Made by a program: the position numbers and the translations under genes. Positions 63,886 through 64,000 of a DNA stretch of 64,000 nucleotides are shown piece after piece. Where the stretch lies: NCBI GenBank assembly GCA_027486845.1, contig JAIXOL010000025.1:57899-121898 (forward strand). Reading direction: 5' to 3'. A model generated the notes under the pieces. That model did not search any database. It worked only from the letters and a program-made list of their open reading frames with translations, and was not told the DNA's origin. The DNA is from Cytophagaceae bacterium (lineage in GTDB: Bacteria > Bacteroidota > Bacteroidia > Cytophagales > Spirosomataceae). How positions within the stretch are numbered: position 1 is the stretch's first letter; each line of letters starts with the position of its first letter.

Positions 63886-64000
63886 GAGGCTGTCTCAAAA
63901 GTAATTTTGGGGCAGCTTTTATTTTATGCTACTTTTTGAAAAAATTCAAGGTAATTTTTCGAGATTTTAAGAATTGTTGAATTATTTGAGGATTTAGTGG
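63886..64000. mobile_element. End of an insertion sequence, continuing beyond the window
   Basis: GAGGCTGTCTCAAAAGT (63886-63902) is of the kind found as terminal inverted repeats of IS1182/IS4/IS5-like elements in Bacteroidota. Just inside it, on the minus strand, an open frame ends as expected of a transposase. The other end is not in the window, so target duplication cannot be checked. The boundary with chromosomal sequence is near 63885. Confidence 0.6.
63929..64000 (-). CDS. Transposase C-terminus (partial)
   Basis: The last 23 codons before a TAG stop read PLNPQIIQQFLKSRKITLNF and then FKK. They are cut by the window edge. The position 27 bp from the putative IS end, and the basic, Phe/Lys-rich tail, fit the end of a transposase gene. 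The family cannot be told from so short a piece. Confidence 0.5.
   Translation of the reverse strand, partial: PLNPQIIQQFLKSRKITLNFFKK

Noticed and set aside
1..64000. CRISPR arrays, tRNA, rRNA or tmRNA genes.
   Set aside because: No regularly spaced repeats, no cloverleaf-like segments and no rRNA-like stretches were seen on reading.

Overview
The window looks like a chromosomal segment of a low-GC Bacteroidota bacterium, most likely of the Cytophagales (Emticicia/Arcicella/Flectobacillus-like; inferred from gene content, not proven). The clues are the sprA-ruvA linkage typical of the phylum, the ftsX-DUF3098-uppP-truB-ribF order, an A/T-rich coding style without Shine-Dalgarno sites, and promoters of the Bacteroidota form TTTG-N~20-TAnnTTTG. 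SprA implies a type IX secretion system. No rRNA, tRNA, CRISPR array or prophage was found. A partial insertion sequence lies at the right edge.

Layout. 1-2.7 kb: 5' end of sprA, ruvA and a small outer-membrane-like protein. 2.8-5.3 kb: a MacB/LolCDE-like ABC transporter with a DUF3299 protein, under a promoter whose spacer is filled by a 23-bp palindrome. 5.5-11.4 kb: 1-Cys peroxiredoxin, membrane-anchored GH25 muramidase, pgi, and a LysM protein that looks like a catalytically dead lytic transglycosylase behind a structured 5' leader. 11.9-21.4 kb: a surface-polysaccharide region (Wzy/ligase-like protein, GT4, acyltransferase, GT2, two multi-pass membrane proteins, SGNH hydrolase) with an orphan secreted protein resembling a polymorphic-toxin tip. 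21.6-24.8 kb: vWA/TPR pair, purC, and a miniature kinase-like protein. 24.8-31.0 kb: gltD and gltB (glutamate synthase). 31.5-33.0 kb: two tandem secreted GH108-like proteins.

33.2-39.2 kb is an assimilatory sulfate reduction operon on the minus strand: sulfite reductase (with a HEPN-like C-terminal extension), TauE/SafE transporter, APS reductase, cysD, cysN. 39.4-40.8 kb holds rnz and a STAS protein. 40.9-55.1 kb is an ABC-transporter-dependent polysaccharide export cluster on the minus strand: SLBB outer-membrane exporter, chain-length protein, Wzm/Wzt-like transporter, DegT aminotransferase, GT2, three GT4s, gmhA and two GT8-like paralogues, one of which has lost its DXD motif. 55.3-58.6 kb: parE and pheA. 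58.8-63.8 kb: small membrane protein, ribF, truB, uppP, DUF3098, ftsX and an acyltransferase, then the IS end.

Most of the window is core metabolism and envelope biogenesis. The signals most worth following are regulatory or structural: the palindrome-filled ABC promoter, the palindrome before the sulfur operon, the LysM leader RNA, several intergenic long inverted repeats (two sharing the word AGTTCTGAG 24 kb apart), and a set of degenerate enzymes (LysM/transglycosylase, GT8-like without DXD, compact kinase). I saw no clear defence system.
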